Shown here piece after piece: positions 1-13,878 of a stretch of DNA of 64,000 bases. This stretch comes from Syngnathus acus. Lineage: Eukaryota; Chordata; Actinopteri; Syngnathiformes; Syngnathidae. The stretch spans positions 4,863,001 to 4,927,000 of the forward strand of contig NC_051096.1 in NCBI RefSeq assembly GCF_901709675.1. The letters run 5' to 3'. How positions within the stretch are numbered: position 1 is the first letter of the stretch; every line of letters begins with the position of its first letter. Made by a program: the position numbers and the translations under genes. The notes under the pieces are model-generated. The model was not told the DNA's origin and made no database searches. It saw nothing but the letters and a program-made list of their open reading frames with translations.

Positions 1-559
1 CCAATTATGTCAGCCAGAAGCACTGAGGAACCGTCGCAACTCAGTGTGGCCATTCAGTCGCTGAATACAATAATACTGCTTACACGGCAACAATCGCATT
101 TTGTTTTTGCGCACGCGAGAGCGAGGAGAAGCCTTGAGCGTCTCCACGCGTTTTGTGCAGAGCCTCCTCCTCCGCACAACACCCCCACGCACATGGGCAG
201 AGAAGCAAAAGCTCCACAGCTCGCTGAATGTCGACCCCTGAAGGTTTTGTATTGTGTCTATTCTTGCCAGGTTAATGAAATGTTTTCATCACAAGCGTGC
301 AATTAATAACTGGGAGACTGTCAAGGCTGACAAAGTGAATAATGGCAGACATTCATACAGTCCGAGTTTACAATGTTCCGACGGCAGCTTGCGTGCGACT
401 TTGCCACTCAAAACAATCAATGGAGACGTGCGAGTGAGAGTGTGGCGGTGAACAATGAGAGCTTTCTTTTTTTCGTTGCTGGATGATATGACAACTAGGG
501 ACAGCTGAAGTGAGGAAACTAAGCAGCGCAAGATCAACAATAACACAAAGTTGCCTTAC

Positions 560-3500
560 CTCAAACTCAAACTTGGAGCTTCCGAAATTGGTCCTCTGCT
601 TTTGCCAGAAGTTGTCGGGCTTGATGATGAGCGCGACGTGGATGCACGACGGGAACGACTCCTGCAGGATCTTCAGCAGTGGCTTGATGCTGTCCCACTT
701 GGAGCCGCGCATGTCCACGATGACCGTGAAGCCATGTTTACAGACTTCCTCGCTGGAGGCGGGCGGAGGTTGGAGGTAATCCAGATAGAGGGGACAGATG
801 ACAGAAAGGATGATGGAGAGGGGGCGGGGGGGAGAGGAGGGGAAAAATCCATGAGGTGACGCAGTTTTCTAGCACGTCACAAGCCTACGCAGTTAAAACA
901 TGCATCTACACACCCACTCGTGCACAGCCGCCCACACACACACACGATTCAAATGTTCACATTTATAAAAAAAATAAAAAAAAATAAAAAATAATAATCA
1001 GCACATCTGCTGTAACGTGAACTATTTCTGAACTACTTCCACGAGATTTGCATAGTCGTCCAGCACGAGAGCGTGTTCCCGAAATAGAACAGGACAAAAC
1101 GTACGGCTGCAGAATACGAGCGCCAAATGATGACATGAATGCAAATTTGGAAACCTGTGTTTTGCATTTGAATGATGAAATGGAGATGTATGGAGGGATT
1201 TACCTGCGAAGTGAGAACTGGTCCACACTAACTATCACTGCTGCACTGCCTCGGCTACTGCGACGTTTTGTTTTGCTTCCTCTCACACACATACACACAC
1301 ACGCCAGCTCACACATGCGCGTTCCATCTCTGTGGGTTTTTAATCCTCCCCCCCTCCTCCTCGCTGCTTTCTCCCATTGGGTCCCTTCTTCACTTCCCTC
1401 GCTCGTGCTCTGATATCCATCAAGGCTTTCCCTCACGCCCCTCTGCGTGTTTCCACAATTTTTTTTTTTTTTTGGGTAGCCAAGAAACAAAATAAATAAA
1501 CAAATGGAGCAAGCTAACGGCTCTTGAATAATCTCTCTCACACTCTGGCTTGTCCACATGATCCACTCAGCACTTTCGCTTACCCACGTACTTGATTTGA
1601 GCATCATTGTGCATTTTTTAAAAAAAAGGGAGGGGGGTGTTCTGACCTGGGTATGCCGGCCAGATAAGCAATCAGTCTCCTCAGGTCGTCCGTTCGTATT
1701 CTGTCGTGGTTGCTGCGTGACGGGAAGGTTAACACTGGACCGCCGCGTCGGTCCCTGCCACCTAAGACACAAAAAACATTTTTTGGTGGCGAGTCAATAC
1801 AAGGAACAAGCTTGTGTCCCAATACTTTTTTGACCATTTACGGTATATGTGGCAATCGAGGATGTGTCCCAATACTGCTGTGTGTCCCAATACTTTTGTC
1901 CACATTGAACAGGCTGTGGTTTGTAATTTTTATTTCTTACATTTTAGACCAGATCAGTCTTGAATGCTGCGGGGCGTAATAAACGAGAAGAAGCGGTCAC
2001 AGCGAGCATGCGGGCAAGCGGCTGTAACTTCTCGGTATGCTGACTGACTTCCTGCTGCTTCCACTCTTACACCATACGCCGCTGCTTAAAACCACAATTT
2101 GCAAAAGACGCGGGGGGACGCCAGGAGAAAATTTCCATCATGTTGCATCACGCCGACATTTGAGCGTAGAATGCCGATGACCGTATTTTGCGTTTGGCCG
2201 TCCTGCGCTTGTAAATTAGTCAGTCGAGGCGGCGAGCACGTAAGCGCGCGGGGGAGGAAATCCAACAACAACAAAAACCCGATTATTTGGAGACAGACAT
2301 AATAATTCATTCTACCCTCTTTTCAGCTGTGCTCCCTTTTTTTTTTTTTGGTCCCCTTTCTTCAGTGTGAAACCAATGACTAGTCGGGGATGCCGTTGCT
2401 GACGATACCCCGTCGCTATGGCAACCTGCCTCTCCCGTTTTCTCTCTTTGGATATCAAGCGTGTTTGTCTGAGTCATTATGACTGCTATTCTGTTTGACC
2501 TTCCCTAAACTGAGTGTGCGACGAAAAACATATTTGTTTTTTTCATTTGCTACGGTTGGAACACACAGAGAGACACACATTCGGGTTTATACTAAGAATC
2601 GTTGACATTGGGTGGGGGAGGTTTTGCGTTCATGCACAAGAGGCCGACTATTGACTCTTGAGCTCCTTCCCACTGCAGGCACATCCATACCTGACAAGAA
2701 AGCCACTTTTTCTTTAAGGATGGGAAGCACCTCCATCGCTCTCATGTCCTCATTTCTCCTAAAACCTGAAACGATAGAAAAGAAGACAAAAATGAAAACC
2801 TTGCTGGAGGACACAAAGCTCTTTTATCTTATTAAAACAGGATGTCCATTTTGCATCTGTTCCTTTTGTCAGCTGGTAAAAAAAAAAAAAAAAAGTGCCT
2901 TGAAGGCAGATTATTGATTATTCAACCAATAAACAACATCACAAAGTGTGTCGTAATTTAATGTCACCGAGGGACATCAATTATGCAGCGTTCCGCAAAT
3001 GTCTCGCTCTGCTCTTGAAACAACACCATATGTTGAAAAGCAATGTTTGTGCATCACATGTTGTCGTTTCTGGAACAAATAGAAGATGAAGTGGAACCAC
3101 TCCAACTCGCCAATAACGTCAACAACAAACAGTCCCTTCTGTATGTGTCAACTTGGATCTCGTGACTGTTGACAGAGAGCCTCTGCTGTGTTGCTAATAT
3201 GCCATCAGAGTCAACCGCCGGCTGTCTGGAGATGTTCAAAGATGACAAAAAGCGGATTTGCGAACACACCCATCATTTGGGAACGGGGGATTTTTGGGGG
3301 CAGCTTCGAGCTTAACTGTTCTTGGTCTCGCTTTTTTGTAAAATTGCTATAAAAAAAAAAAAAAGCCTAATAAGGTGATCAATGAGAAGGATGGCGACCA
3401 ATCCTCTCATGTTCAGGAGAGCAGGAGCCGTCATGATAAGGCACATTAGTTCCTTTATGGATGAGAGAAGAGACTATTTTTAGTGTCAACGTTTATTACC

Positions 3501-6500
3501 GTTATGTAGTCATTACCTTCCCGGAAAACTGGGCACTTTATCTGCTGCTGAGTCGTGCTAAATAAGCAGCAGTTAAGAGGCGTGCGAATTAATGTGGAAA
3601 AGTGTGAGGGAACGCGGATAAAAAGGGAGCGATGGATGGTAACGACGTCAGCGTCTTTTCTGCCGCTATGTGAGTCATCTGCGGAGAAAAAGAACCATCT
3701 TTGATGTGCAGTCTGACTGGCGGGCTGCCACCAAACGCGGGGATTATCAAAAGGTCAACGAAGCCTTCCGACGCTGACAAGACCACGTGGCCGGGAAGTA
3801 AATGACCCGGCTTTTCCTGTAAACACAAAACCTGCGTGTTCATGTTAATAACTTTTCGACTGGGCGAAAACTGTGGATTGTCTTTGCACGATTAAAAATA
3901 ATCCACCTGTGTTTAGAGCAGTCCCTGGAATAATAGTTTCATTTCCGTTTTGCAAACTTCCCCCAGAGAGACCATGCAAATAACTCTTTTCTAAGAATCC
4001 CCCAAAAAAGTACTTAAGAACTGTTTCAGACAATTAATTAAGCAGGGGCAAAACCACAAAAGCTAAGTTTAGCTACTAGCATACATCACTTGTCCTGCGC
4101 CACGGGACTGAAGAAAGTAGCACAGCAGCTAAATAAAGAGCGACCTGGTCACATCTACAAAAGCACACGGATGGTACGAGGAAAATAAATGACAGGGGAA
4201 AAAAAAATTAAGTGATTAATACCTGTCACACAACTGACAGCTGACTTGTGTCGTATGTGCTCAATGGTCCAGCAAGCCATCCTCAAGACATCACCGGCAA
4301 AAAAATTCAAATCGGAAAAAGACGACGGGAGGATGTCGTCCGATGCCACCATCGGCGCTACTGACCGACCGATCCCGCCGGCCGTCTTTGGGCACGGCCG
4401 CGGCAGCTGCACCTAATCCTGCCATTCCTCTGTCGAGATATTCCAAATAAAACCTTTGCTCCTGTCTACAAGTTCCCGCGGGCAAACATTTCCGTGGTGT
4501 GCAAACAAACAGCAAGCTGTTCATCTGTGCCGTATTTTGGTCGGGCCAGGTTGCGGGAGGTAATCCTGAATGCGTAGGGTCGCCACGTAATTAGAACATG
4601 CCTGCACTGCATTTATGCATCCTGACAAGCTGCTTAGCAATGAAAGACTTGAGGCTGAGAAAACATTTGTGCAAGAGATTGTTTACCTTTTTCACATTTC
4701 AAGGCAGCTCCATCGAGTTAACTGTACTTTCAATACATTCCCGAAAATATATCTCCGGACGTTTGTGTGTCAGGATCTAGCCTTGAATTGATTTATCTCC
4801 TGCGTGAATACATAAAGTGGGCAGGGAATGAAATGGATATGTGACAACGCCCCACATCGAGAAAGGCCGAAGGATGCGAGTGAAATTCTAGAAATGTCCA
4901 TCGTCCAATCCATCCGGTTAGCGTGACCATGCTAGCGGTCGCGTGCGTGTCACGACACATCAAAAGTCGGCACACTTTTCAAAGGTCGGAGCCTTGTGGG
5001 AGCCTCCGAGAGGTCAAGTGGGCATTAGATGGGCTTGATACAACAAAGCAGATTAGTCAACAACACCACAAGATGACGGTGTGTCAAATACCTCCTGAGT
5101 GTTTTCATCAGGGGGGGGTGCAGAAGGCAACGGCTGCCCAGACCGGGACAGATGGCACGGGGTCAAGGGAAAAGAGGGTAATAGTTCCAGTCATACCACA
5201 AAACAAGCCTCGCTGTCTGTGTTGAAGAGCGATCACAAGCGGTGTAATCGCATAATGGCTCCCCGGCAGCTGATCGGGATGCACGGCCTCCGGGCCAGCT
5301 GTTGCGGGGCAAGAGAAACCAGAACGCTTGCATATGTGCAAACCCACATAGCTGCCAAGTTCCAACATTGACGACGTGCCAGAAATTCCCATTGGAGTGA
5401 TGTGTGGGAATAGCAGGAATTGTGGAGTAGACAGGAATAGGACATCGGTAACCTGGAATCCTAACCTACATCCCGATTGCCTCATTGTTGATTGTGATCG
5501 ACTCCAACTGGACACCCAGTGATGAAAATATGCTTTAAATTAGCATGCTAGGACTTCAAATTCCAACGACTGCATGTCCTCATCATCCGGCGAGATTGTT
5601 CCAGTTTACAAGAAGGAGTTGCCCCACCAGGAAATCAAAAAGGGCTGCTCCGATTGGTCGTTGTGATCGGAAACAGCTGCAGTCCGACTTACTACCAACA
5701 ACGAACGGATTATTGGACCCTCCTGCCTATGTACACAGACAAACTAACTGCAAACATATGCACGGTGATGTGTTTTGATAGCTTCAAAGTCAAATATATG
5801 GGACAAAAGTATTTCATATTTGACAATAACAACAACAGGAAATGAAAATGGATGACTAAATGGAATTGATAAGCCCTTGGCACTAAAAAAGGAGCTTCTG
5901 CTATTCTGGGAAGATTTTCTACCACATTTACACCAAAGCAAGACTGCTGTACACTTTTCCACCAGCAGGACATAAAATGATCCCATAAATAGTAAAATAG
6001 TTTCGTCTTTTTTTTGACTGCATATATATGAATGTCGTCGTATAAGAAGTCCCTCCTTCACCTCCGCCTTGTTCGGTTCTCTCCATTCGTCCAGACCTCT
6101 AATGGCAGGGTAGGCTTACCGAGCGAGAAGCAGGCCAAGGTTGCCTCAGTGACCGTGAGATGACGAAGAGAAGTAAAAGGACAGAGAGACAAGGAAGAAG
6201 ACTCACAAATGTCAAGGTCTCTGGGCCTCAGTACCGGCCTCTGCAACTGGCTACTGGACTTCCTCTGTCAGAGGCCACAGGTGGTACGTGTTGGCGACAA
6301 GATCTCCGCCAGCATCACGCTGAGCACAGGGGCCCCCCAAGGCTGCGTGCTCAGTCCGCTGCTCTTCACCCTCCTGACGCATGACTGCGCTGCCACCTGC
6401 AGCGGCAACCGCATAGTGAAGTTTGCTGACGACACGACTCTGGTGGGTCTCATCACCAAGGGAGACGAGACTCAATACAGGCTGGAGGTTGACCTTCTGA

Positions 6501-9500
6501 CCGCGTGGTGCAGGGACAACAACCTCCTGCTGAACGTCGACAAGACCAAGGAGATTGTCGTTGACTTCCGGAAGGGTCACGCCCAACACCTGCCGCTGAC
6601 CATCGACGGTGCTGTGGTGGAGAGAGTGAGCAGCGCCAAGTTCCTGGGGGTGCACATCAGTGAGGATCTCTCCTGGTCCACCAACACCGCGTCGCTGGCG
6701 AAGAAGGCCCGGCGCCGCCTGTACTTCCTTCGGAAACTCAGGCGAGCGGGGACTCCTCCGGCCGTCATGACTACGTTTTACCGCGGCACCATTGAGAGCG
6801 TCCTCTCCAGCTGTATTGCTGTCTGGGGTGGCAGCTGCACTGACCAAGACTTGAAGGCCCTGCAGCGCATTGTGAAAACGGCTAGTAAGACTATTGGTGC
6901 TTCTCTCCCCTCCTTGAAGGACATTTACACCTCCCATCTCACCCGCAAGGCGACCAAGATTGTGAGTGATGTGAGTCACCCCGCTCACCCTTTGTTTGAA
7001 CTTCTGCCCTCTGGGAGGCGGTACAGGAGCCTGCGCTCCCGCACCACCAGACTTTCCAACAGCTTCGTACTCCAGGCTGTTAGGATCCTGAACTCGCTCC
7101 CCCTTTCAGCGTAGCGTCCTGTTCTTGCTGTATGCTCACTGGCTCGGTTTTGCCCCTCATATTCAATGGGTTATTGGTCTGTTTTTATTCATCGCTCATT
7201 TTATTTTATTTATTATTTATTATTTATGGTTTGTGCCTACTTGTTTTTGTTTTGTGTCGCCTACTTGTATGTCTCGTCACCGTGGGATGGAGGAAACGGA
7301 ATTTCGGTTTCTTTGTGTGTCTTGACGTATGAAGGGATTGACAATAAAGCTGACTTTGACTTTTGACTTTGATCTCTTTGAGAGAATCCAGGAGAAAATA
7401 TATAAAATCATTTTAATCTAATTTTATTATAAATACTGTTTGACTGCGGGTTTAAGTGCAGGAGATTGAATGCAGTGCTTGGCTCTTGGCCCGCGACACA
7501 AATACGCCCTCTGGAGGTAAAAGTGGCATTACATTAAAAAAAAGCGGACCGCAATTGACTGCTCAATCGGACTTTGCAATGTTTGGGATGTATTTCGGGG
7601 TACTTTGGCTTTCAAAAGCACAAGCAAAAACACTTTTGTCTGACTATAAAAGTTATTACATAACTGTTCTTCTCCCAGTCGGACCAGTTGTATTACCGGG
7701 CCAACAGATCGGGGGGGGGGGGGGAGTTAATCCCTGACAAATCTCTCGTAATGACTGGAACACCAGAATCTTAAGAAAAAAATCCGTGCAAAGAGAACTG
7801 GGAAGGCACAGTGATGTATCAATTGAATTCATACTTGTCAATGGGAGCCAGTTCCACCATTGGCCCCGGGCACTGGTGCAACCTGCCAATTTGCTGGCCT
7901 CCTTTGAAAGTAGGCTTGGGGCTTCATTTATTCAGTGTCTCAAAGAGATTCAACAAAATGGACCGTCAGTCAACCATTGCGCAAATTCTAAAGCTGATTT
8001 AGAACATTCATATTAAGCCACAACAAATGAACAAATCCCAAAAGGACAGCAGAGTGCTGGAAGGGAAAGAAGTGAAGGCCACGAACATCCATCTCTAATC
8101 AAGTGAGATAGAGAGGGGCTGCTGTCGCTACGGCGACGGGAGCCCAATCAGGCGACAATGAGGGAGGGTTAGGGAGTCAAGGTGAGCGTGGTGGTGAGAA
8201 ATGACATCAGCCTGACCTCATCTGGGAAACTAATCAAATGGACATTGTCGTGTTGGTTTTACCTGCAATCTGGCCGGACACATCTCCTTTCGGCTCCTTG
8301 GGGAGAGATCCATCTGTGGGAAACAGAAGAAAGATCAGCGTCAGCACCAATAGACTGGACAAGTTCAAATCTTCGCACAGCAACTCATGACGAGCGTACC
8401 CAAACAATCCCCCCATTGACGCGGTCTATATATAGCGTTAGCAAGAGCCGCCGCCGTGACCCAAAGTTGGGTCTCAGTGTCACGCGGCGTCTAAATGTAA
8501 ACACGGTGACTGGTCAAGCGGGTCATCTGGTTGAGTGACTCAGCCTCGACCAGCTTCCTCTTCGACCTCGGCGAGAACAATACGGTTTGTAACAGGCCTC
8601 AATATAAAGTAAACATGACAACTGGTGATAACCGTTGTTTTGATTTTGACTAGCTTCAAGTATTAGCTTTGCACGCAACCGCGGGATGAGAAAGTGCAGT
8701 AATTCGTCAAGAAAGGTTCTCAGGGACTTCAGAGAATGAATGAGAGAGAAAAAAAAAAAAAAAAAACTAAACATACTCTACATATTTGTAATGCCCAAGA
8801 CATCCACTTAAGCCTCGGCCTGCAACGGCGCAATGTCGGACCACATGTGCGGCTGCCCCGCATTGTATCGCTATATAAACAACAGGCAAACGATAGATAA
8901 AACACACACTCGCGTAGATACCGAGTTCACACACTCCACTCGAGAAGCTTTTCCAGTCGGAGCGCTTGAATGCTAACCACACACACGTTACATACATTAA
9001 CACAACGCCAAACTGCTTGGAAAATATGGAACAGATCACACATATATACACGCTCGGAAATGAGCGGGCAGAAATAAAAAGTCCGACAGGCTTCATCTCG
9101 TAAAACGCCGGACGTCTCTCGTGTGTATGATATGCGCTCTTCCGTTTGGTGAACTCACATGGACCTCAGCCTCAAAGTGAGCACAAACGGCTCCCTCTTG
9201 CCCCCGACGCTCGCTCGGTGCCGTTTGGCGGCCCACATGAGCGCGAGACCACCCTTGCTAGGGGCCCCTGCCTTTCCCCCCGCTTCTCGGCAGACACACT
9301 CATGGCTTTTGACTCACGGGCGGGCCTGAACGAAGCCCCTTCATTTGAAAAATACCTATTCTCTTGGTCATGCTGATTCAAATGAGACGTCAGGCAGAAA
9401 ATCGATCAATGGCCGGAATAAAATAAAAGATAAGTGTCGCAGAAGTTATGCTGCTGTCACATGAACTGATGAATCATTCATCTAGCTAGTTGTTCTTCAT

Positions 9501-12500
9501 TCCAAGCAAATGTCAAACATTAAATATCACACTGTGCCTACTCAGGAGTAAAAAAACAAACAAACACATGGCAAGGCCAGACAACTTTCAGGAGTTGTTA
9601 TGAAGTGATTCAGTATGAAGCTTTTTTTTTTTTGGGTTAACAAATTGCCTGTCCTACCTGAAAATCGGGAGCTATGGAAAATGAATAAGAGATCAGGGAC
9701 CTTCATTGATTTCTTTTTTTGCTTCCAGTCCTTAGATGAAGAAAAAAATCACGGGTATTGGACAAAAAAAAAAAAGGCGAGAGAAAAGGGCAAGAATGAG
9801 ATAGCACTTTTCAACGCTCTAGAGACTAGAGCGGAGGAAAAAGGAGTACAATGGTCTTTCAGGACCTGTCCTAGTTTGGTTAACTCCCTCAGTGCCTTTT
9901 CTTTTTCTTTTTCTAAGACCCTCCCGGTTAAATTTGTATCTCACTTGAGTAAAGCGCACGGAACATTTTCTAACATTACCTTGCAAGCTTCTTTTTTTGT
10001 GTGTTTAGCGATTTCTTTGATATCCTGACCTGAAGCGTTTTCATCCAAAAAAAATGTCCCATAAGACGTGATTGGACGAAAACGAAATACATTTTGCCAA
10101 CTCTCCCTGTGTGTGTTTTCACTGCAGTCAGTATTGGTGGGATGCTGACAGTTATGTCGGCTCCATCGTGTGGCATCATGACAGCTTGCAATTTGCCAAT
10201 GAACTCAATCAAATCTGCTCTCGCGTTGCCCTTTGCAGCAAATTGTCACGGCGGCGATGAACTCGATATCGTTTGGGAGTTACGACGTCATTCTTCAAAT
10301 GAGGATGGATGTAGAACACATCCGAGTTTACGGAGAGCTCTGTAATTTAACCCGCCGCGCTTTTTGTTCTAGTTTCAACTTGTATTGTTGAGGTGAACCA
10401 AAAAGTTCACGCTGACATCATACGTACTTTTTGGGCTCCCATGGCTTCTTCGCTCAGCGTGTTCTCATTGAATAATTACAGTGCGCAGCGTAGCCAGGCA
10501 TGTGGGACGAATTTTTCCAACTGTTCTTTTTTTGCCATGGAACCCAATCTGTGAGGTCACAACATTTTTCCCCCCTCGTCGGTTACCATGACAGCGGCTA
10601 AAATCCACGCGTCATCTTTACGCCAATACGACGACAATGTCACCTTTTACGGACCTGCATGATTCAACGGCCGGCGGTCAGTTCGTGCTTATCAGAGCTA
10701 ATAAAATTTCCTGCCAATTTGTCTCCCGTCTCTAAAATCTTGAGTGTTTCACACAGGAAACTAAGACTGATGCACGTATTAGAAAAAGCCTTTTCGCATC
10801 CACTCTATGCATATAAAGCTTTTTGGGAAGCTGACGTTGTAGCTACGAAAAGTTGGCAGGAGTCATGCTGGAACTGCTGGAACAAAAAAGGGCCTTCCCC
10901 AAACAAATTTGGAACTAGCGTCCCCGTAAGCCAAAGCGCTAATATTAACATATTAACATACTAGACAAGGAGGGCCAGATAAAGCGAGTTGAACATCAAA
11001 CTCGCTCTCCTTCAAGTGGAGCATTAGCAAAGCTGGGCAAACAACAGCAGACACTCAAAGACGTCACTGCAAAGCCAAAGTAAACCTGACCCGGATGACC
11101 ACCAGTCATTGTGTCATATCACCTTGTGATAAGCGTGGGGGAGAAGGAAAAAAAATAAAATGGCTGCCGAACTAGTGAAGCAAACTCAACGAAGCGTGTG
11201 ATTCTGTGTTTTTGATGTATTTGCTTTGAGCCTGAAGGGAAACCTCAATCGGTCTCCATCTCCAGGATCAATATCCATTAGCGATGAGTGCGTGCGTGTC
11301 TCGTTGTGCAAACCTCTTCCTGGGTGAATGGACCTGAGTCATAAATATAAGCTCCAGATCAAATTTCCATCCCAGGGCTGCCGGCTTGATGAACACACGA
11401 ACCGGCGCTCATTCAATCATACGGCACACAACCGGATTGTGAACGGGCGCCATGTTGCCCCCAAATGTTCATTCATGAAGGCCGGACGGTATGGATTTCA
11501 TCCTTTGAGTTTGCATTACCGACTTGGAAGAAATGCTTGGAATCGATATTGAAGTTATATGCGAGAAGAGCGACAATTGGGGGCGTGGAACATGTTGATG
11601 ATTGACAATGTCACAACAAACCTCCGTGCAGCAAAGGCAATATAATAATTCCAGTCGAAGTGGGGCAGAGACAATTAGGGAAGATTTTTTTTCTCGCCGT
11701 GCGTCTGGGTGAAGGGTCCATCAGGAAACGACAGAGGAAGGAAACAGACAAGGCTGGTTGACAAATGGAAAAGGATGATGTGGATGAAGATGTGGGGAAG
11801 AGGAGGGGGTAGCCTTAGGCAAGACAGGCAAAACTGTGCAAGTCTGAACAAGATGCCCAGGATGGAGGAAGAAGCCGCGAGTGCAAAACAAGAGCTTGTA
11901 TGCGACACTCTCCCCTTGCGTTAGCATTGCGAGAAGGTGCACAAAGCAAAAAGTACCATTTCCAGAATCTGGTTATCGTGGTTCCCCGACTAGCTTCATC
12001 CATCTTTTAATAAGCATTTATTTAAAGTAACGTGACATCTGCTCTGCGGCAGACACATTGCATTTGATTTTCTGCTTTTAAAAGTGAAATGACACTGGCT
12101 GTGTTTTTTTTTTTTTTTTGCACACTCTTTCTTTCCAGCTCTCCGCCATGCCATCTTACTTCTGCACTGAGCGGTGCACGAGTCAGCAGTAAGCTTATTC
12201 CATGTGGAAAAATGATCGCTGCAAAGTGCAAAGCTTGGATCCGTTCAGCCTTTTAGACACGTTTGCTCGACTACTAATTGAGGAAAGTTCACTCAAGACC
12301 TAAAGAATACGTGACATACTTGTGGATAACGCCATCATGCACGACAACTCATCTCGCAAGAGACCTTTGACTCCATAGGAATTGATTTGAAATGCATTTA
12401 GGCAGTGAAGCTCAAGCATGATGACGCAAGCAGTCATGACATCAGGCGCTGGAAGCACTTCCATGTCCGCAAAGAGAGACCAGAGCTGGGGGGGGTGACT

Positions 12501-13878
12501 TGGCATTGATGTATGGACAAGTGTAACCTAGCCCACAAGCTTATCCAGATCCACCATATAATTCTATAATGTGTGAACACTTCAAAATGTATACTGAGCC
12601 TAGGTGGGGCTATGGAATAACCTAAGGAGCTACCAAAATAAACCGCTCGGGCCTCTGTTGCTATTAAAACCTTTACTCAAAGGCTACAAATGCACATTGA
12701 CCCTTATAAAATTGACACTTTATGACCCATTGTTTTCCATCACTGCAGGCCTGTCACTCTTACAAAATGAAAGCTTGCCATTGTGCACAATGCAAAAGGG
12801 GTAGGGGCGTTTTTGAAACGATAAATCAGTGCTCCACATTTTCGACTGTTTCTCCTCGTGATAGTTTTAAAAGCCTGTTTTTTTTTTTTTTTTGCATTAT
12901 GTGGCACACTTAGCTTAGCCTAACACACCCTGAATGCTGGCTGTGCCACGCCATGTATTGTTTACATGACTCGCACTGTCGTGTGCTTTTGACAACACCA
13001 ATAAGCAGGGAATGATGCACATGGAGGATTGTTGAATTCATACGATTCACGTTGTATCTATGTTTCATCTTTACAAGGAAGAACTTGGTCAAAGGGCACA
13101 CCGGCTTTGTCAACTCACTGGCGAGCTAGCGATGCTACATTAGCATTTGGTAGCCAGACAGGCTTTGGGTGGCTTTTTAGCAGGCTAACTCTAAGCTACA
13201 AAAAAATCAGCAAAGAAGTACATGCTCGGTCAGCATTCCCCCTCGCCTCGCTATCGCTCTTCGGATCAGAGTTCACCGAGTTTAAGCACAAAGCAAGTGT
13301 CAAACACATACACAAGATAATCGGAAGACTTAATAATAATGGCAGATGCTCGATTTCCTCCCATTTGTGGTGTTGGAAGGTGCATTGCACGCGGTTGCTG
13401 TACGCTTTCCAACTTTACTTGGCTTAAAACTCACGATCTATTTGACATGTGCAATTGTTGTAAGTGTGGTTTAAGTATAATCAACAATGTCGGAGTGTCT
13501 CATTTCAGTATATCGATCAATGGTGCCACATCTTGGGAAAAAAAGATGGGTTCGAAACATTAGCGCTCAAGCTAAGCTATACAGTATGGCTGTGCGAACA
13601 TACTGTAGTAAATTACATGGTTTTAAAACCACTCAAACGCATTAACATTGCTGAGATCAGAACAATGGCAGTCAATTGTTTTGTCGATTTATGACAGGAG
13701 CAACATTTACAGTCGCCTCCCCCGACTCCCGTTCACTGTCTGGCACCCCAAAGCAGTCATCACAGTCGGGGGAAAATGTCCATCATCATGCCCTGTGATC
13801 GTTGATGTTCTTACCTGTCCTGAGCGCTATTTCTCCGGCTTCCTTCGTCGGCTCCTCTACTCCTTCCCCGGAGCTCAT
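560..13878 (-). CDS. trio: Trio Rho guanine nucleotide exchange factor, 5' part (coding exons 1-4)
   Basis: Trio is a large multidomain GEF that activates Rac1/RhoG and RhoA in axon guidance and cell migration. Only the N-terminus is in the window; later exons lie below position 1. Coding exons read 13878-13815, 2765-2691, 1761-1647 and 752-560, with phases that join exactly (1,1,2,0). Exon 2 encodes [19 protein letters not shown], and exons 3-4 encode most of the CRAL-TRIO/Sec14 domain ([51 protein letters not shown]). The residues [14 protein letters not shown] fit Trio better than its paralogue Kalirin. Exon 1 ([21 protein letters not shown]) was chosen for its ATG in a good context, a GTAAG donor and the correct phase. 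It is much shorter than the Ala/Gly-rich human first exon, so it is the least certain part. trioa and triob cannot be told apart here. Confidence 0.93.
1796..1905. repeat. Fish interspersed-repeat fragment with three TGTCCCAATACT motifs
   Basis: The motif TGTCCCAATACT occurs three times within about 90 bases (near 1815, 1865 and 1882) in trio intron 3. A related TGTCCCAATAGTTTTG occurs at about 28132 in adcy2. The motif is familiar from the ends of short DNA transposons in fish, so this looks like decayed or nested copies. The family was not determined. Confidence 0.45.
6209..7114 (+). pseudogene. Reverse transcriptase fragment of the LINE
   Basis: This is a 301-codon open frame with no internal stop. 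Visible RT blocks include [13 protein letters not shown] (fingers/palm), [10 protein letters not shown] (the catalytic ADD motif), [14 protein letters not shown] and [12 protein letters not shown] (thumb-side motifs), followed by the C-terminal region. The endonuclease domain and the N-terminal half of RT are absent, so it cannot mobilise itself. The first Met is only an internal codon of the original ORF2. The intact frame suggests a fairly recent insertion. Confidence 0.85.
6209..7371 (+). mobile_element. 5'-truncated L2/CR1-group LINE
   Basis: A non-LTR retrotransposon 3' half lies in trio intron 1, antisense to the gene. It carries the C-terminal part of the reverse transcriptase, a roughly 260-base 3' UTR, and a tail of short repeats (TGACTTTGACTTTTGACTTT, near 7350-7370) in place of poly(A), as expected for the L2/CR1 group. 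The 5' end is cut near 6209-6215, which is usual for incomplete reverse transcription. I could not identify a clear target-site duplication. Confidence 0.85.
7709..7724. repeat. Poly-G tract
   Basis: A homopolymer run of about 16 G lies in trio intron 1. Similar runs (G or C) occur near 18059-18072, 33176-33187, 35926-35938 and 55026-55040. They are prone to length errors in sequencing. Confidence 0.8.

Larger units (their letters stand above)
2766..13814 (-). other. trio: Large first intron of trio
   Basis: An 11 kb intron separates the proposed first coding exon from exon 2. It contains the LINE fragment at 6.2-7.4 kb, a poly-G run near 7709-7724, and A/T homopolymers. I found no further exon recognisable as Trio on the minus strand and no gene on the plus strand. 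An alternative first exon with little conservation could be missed. Confidence 0.6.

Noticed and set aside
1200-1772. A 190-codon minus-strand open frame
   Set aside because: It overlaps trio exon 3 in another frame and runs through intron low-complexity sequence. It shows no family likeness.
6251-6988. A 245-codon minus-strand open frame over the LINE
   Set aside because: It is an antisense shadow of the reverse-transcriptase frame.
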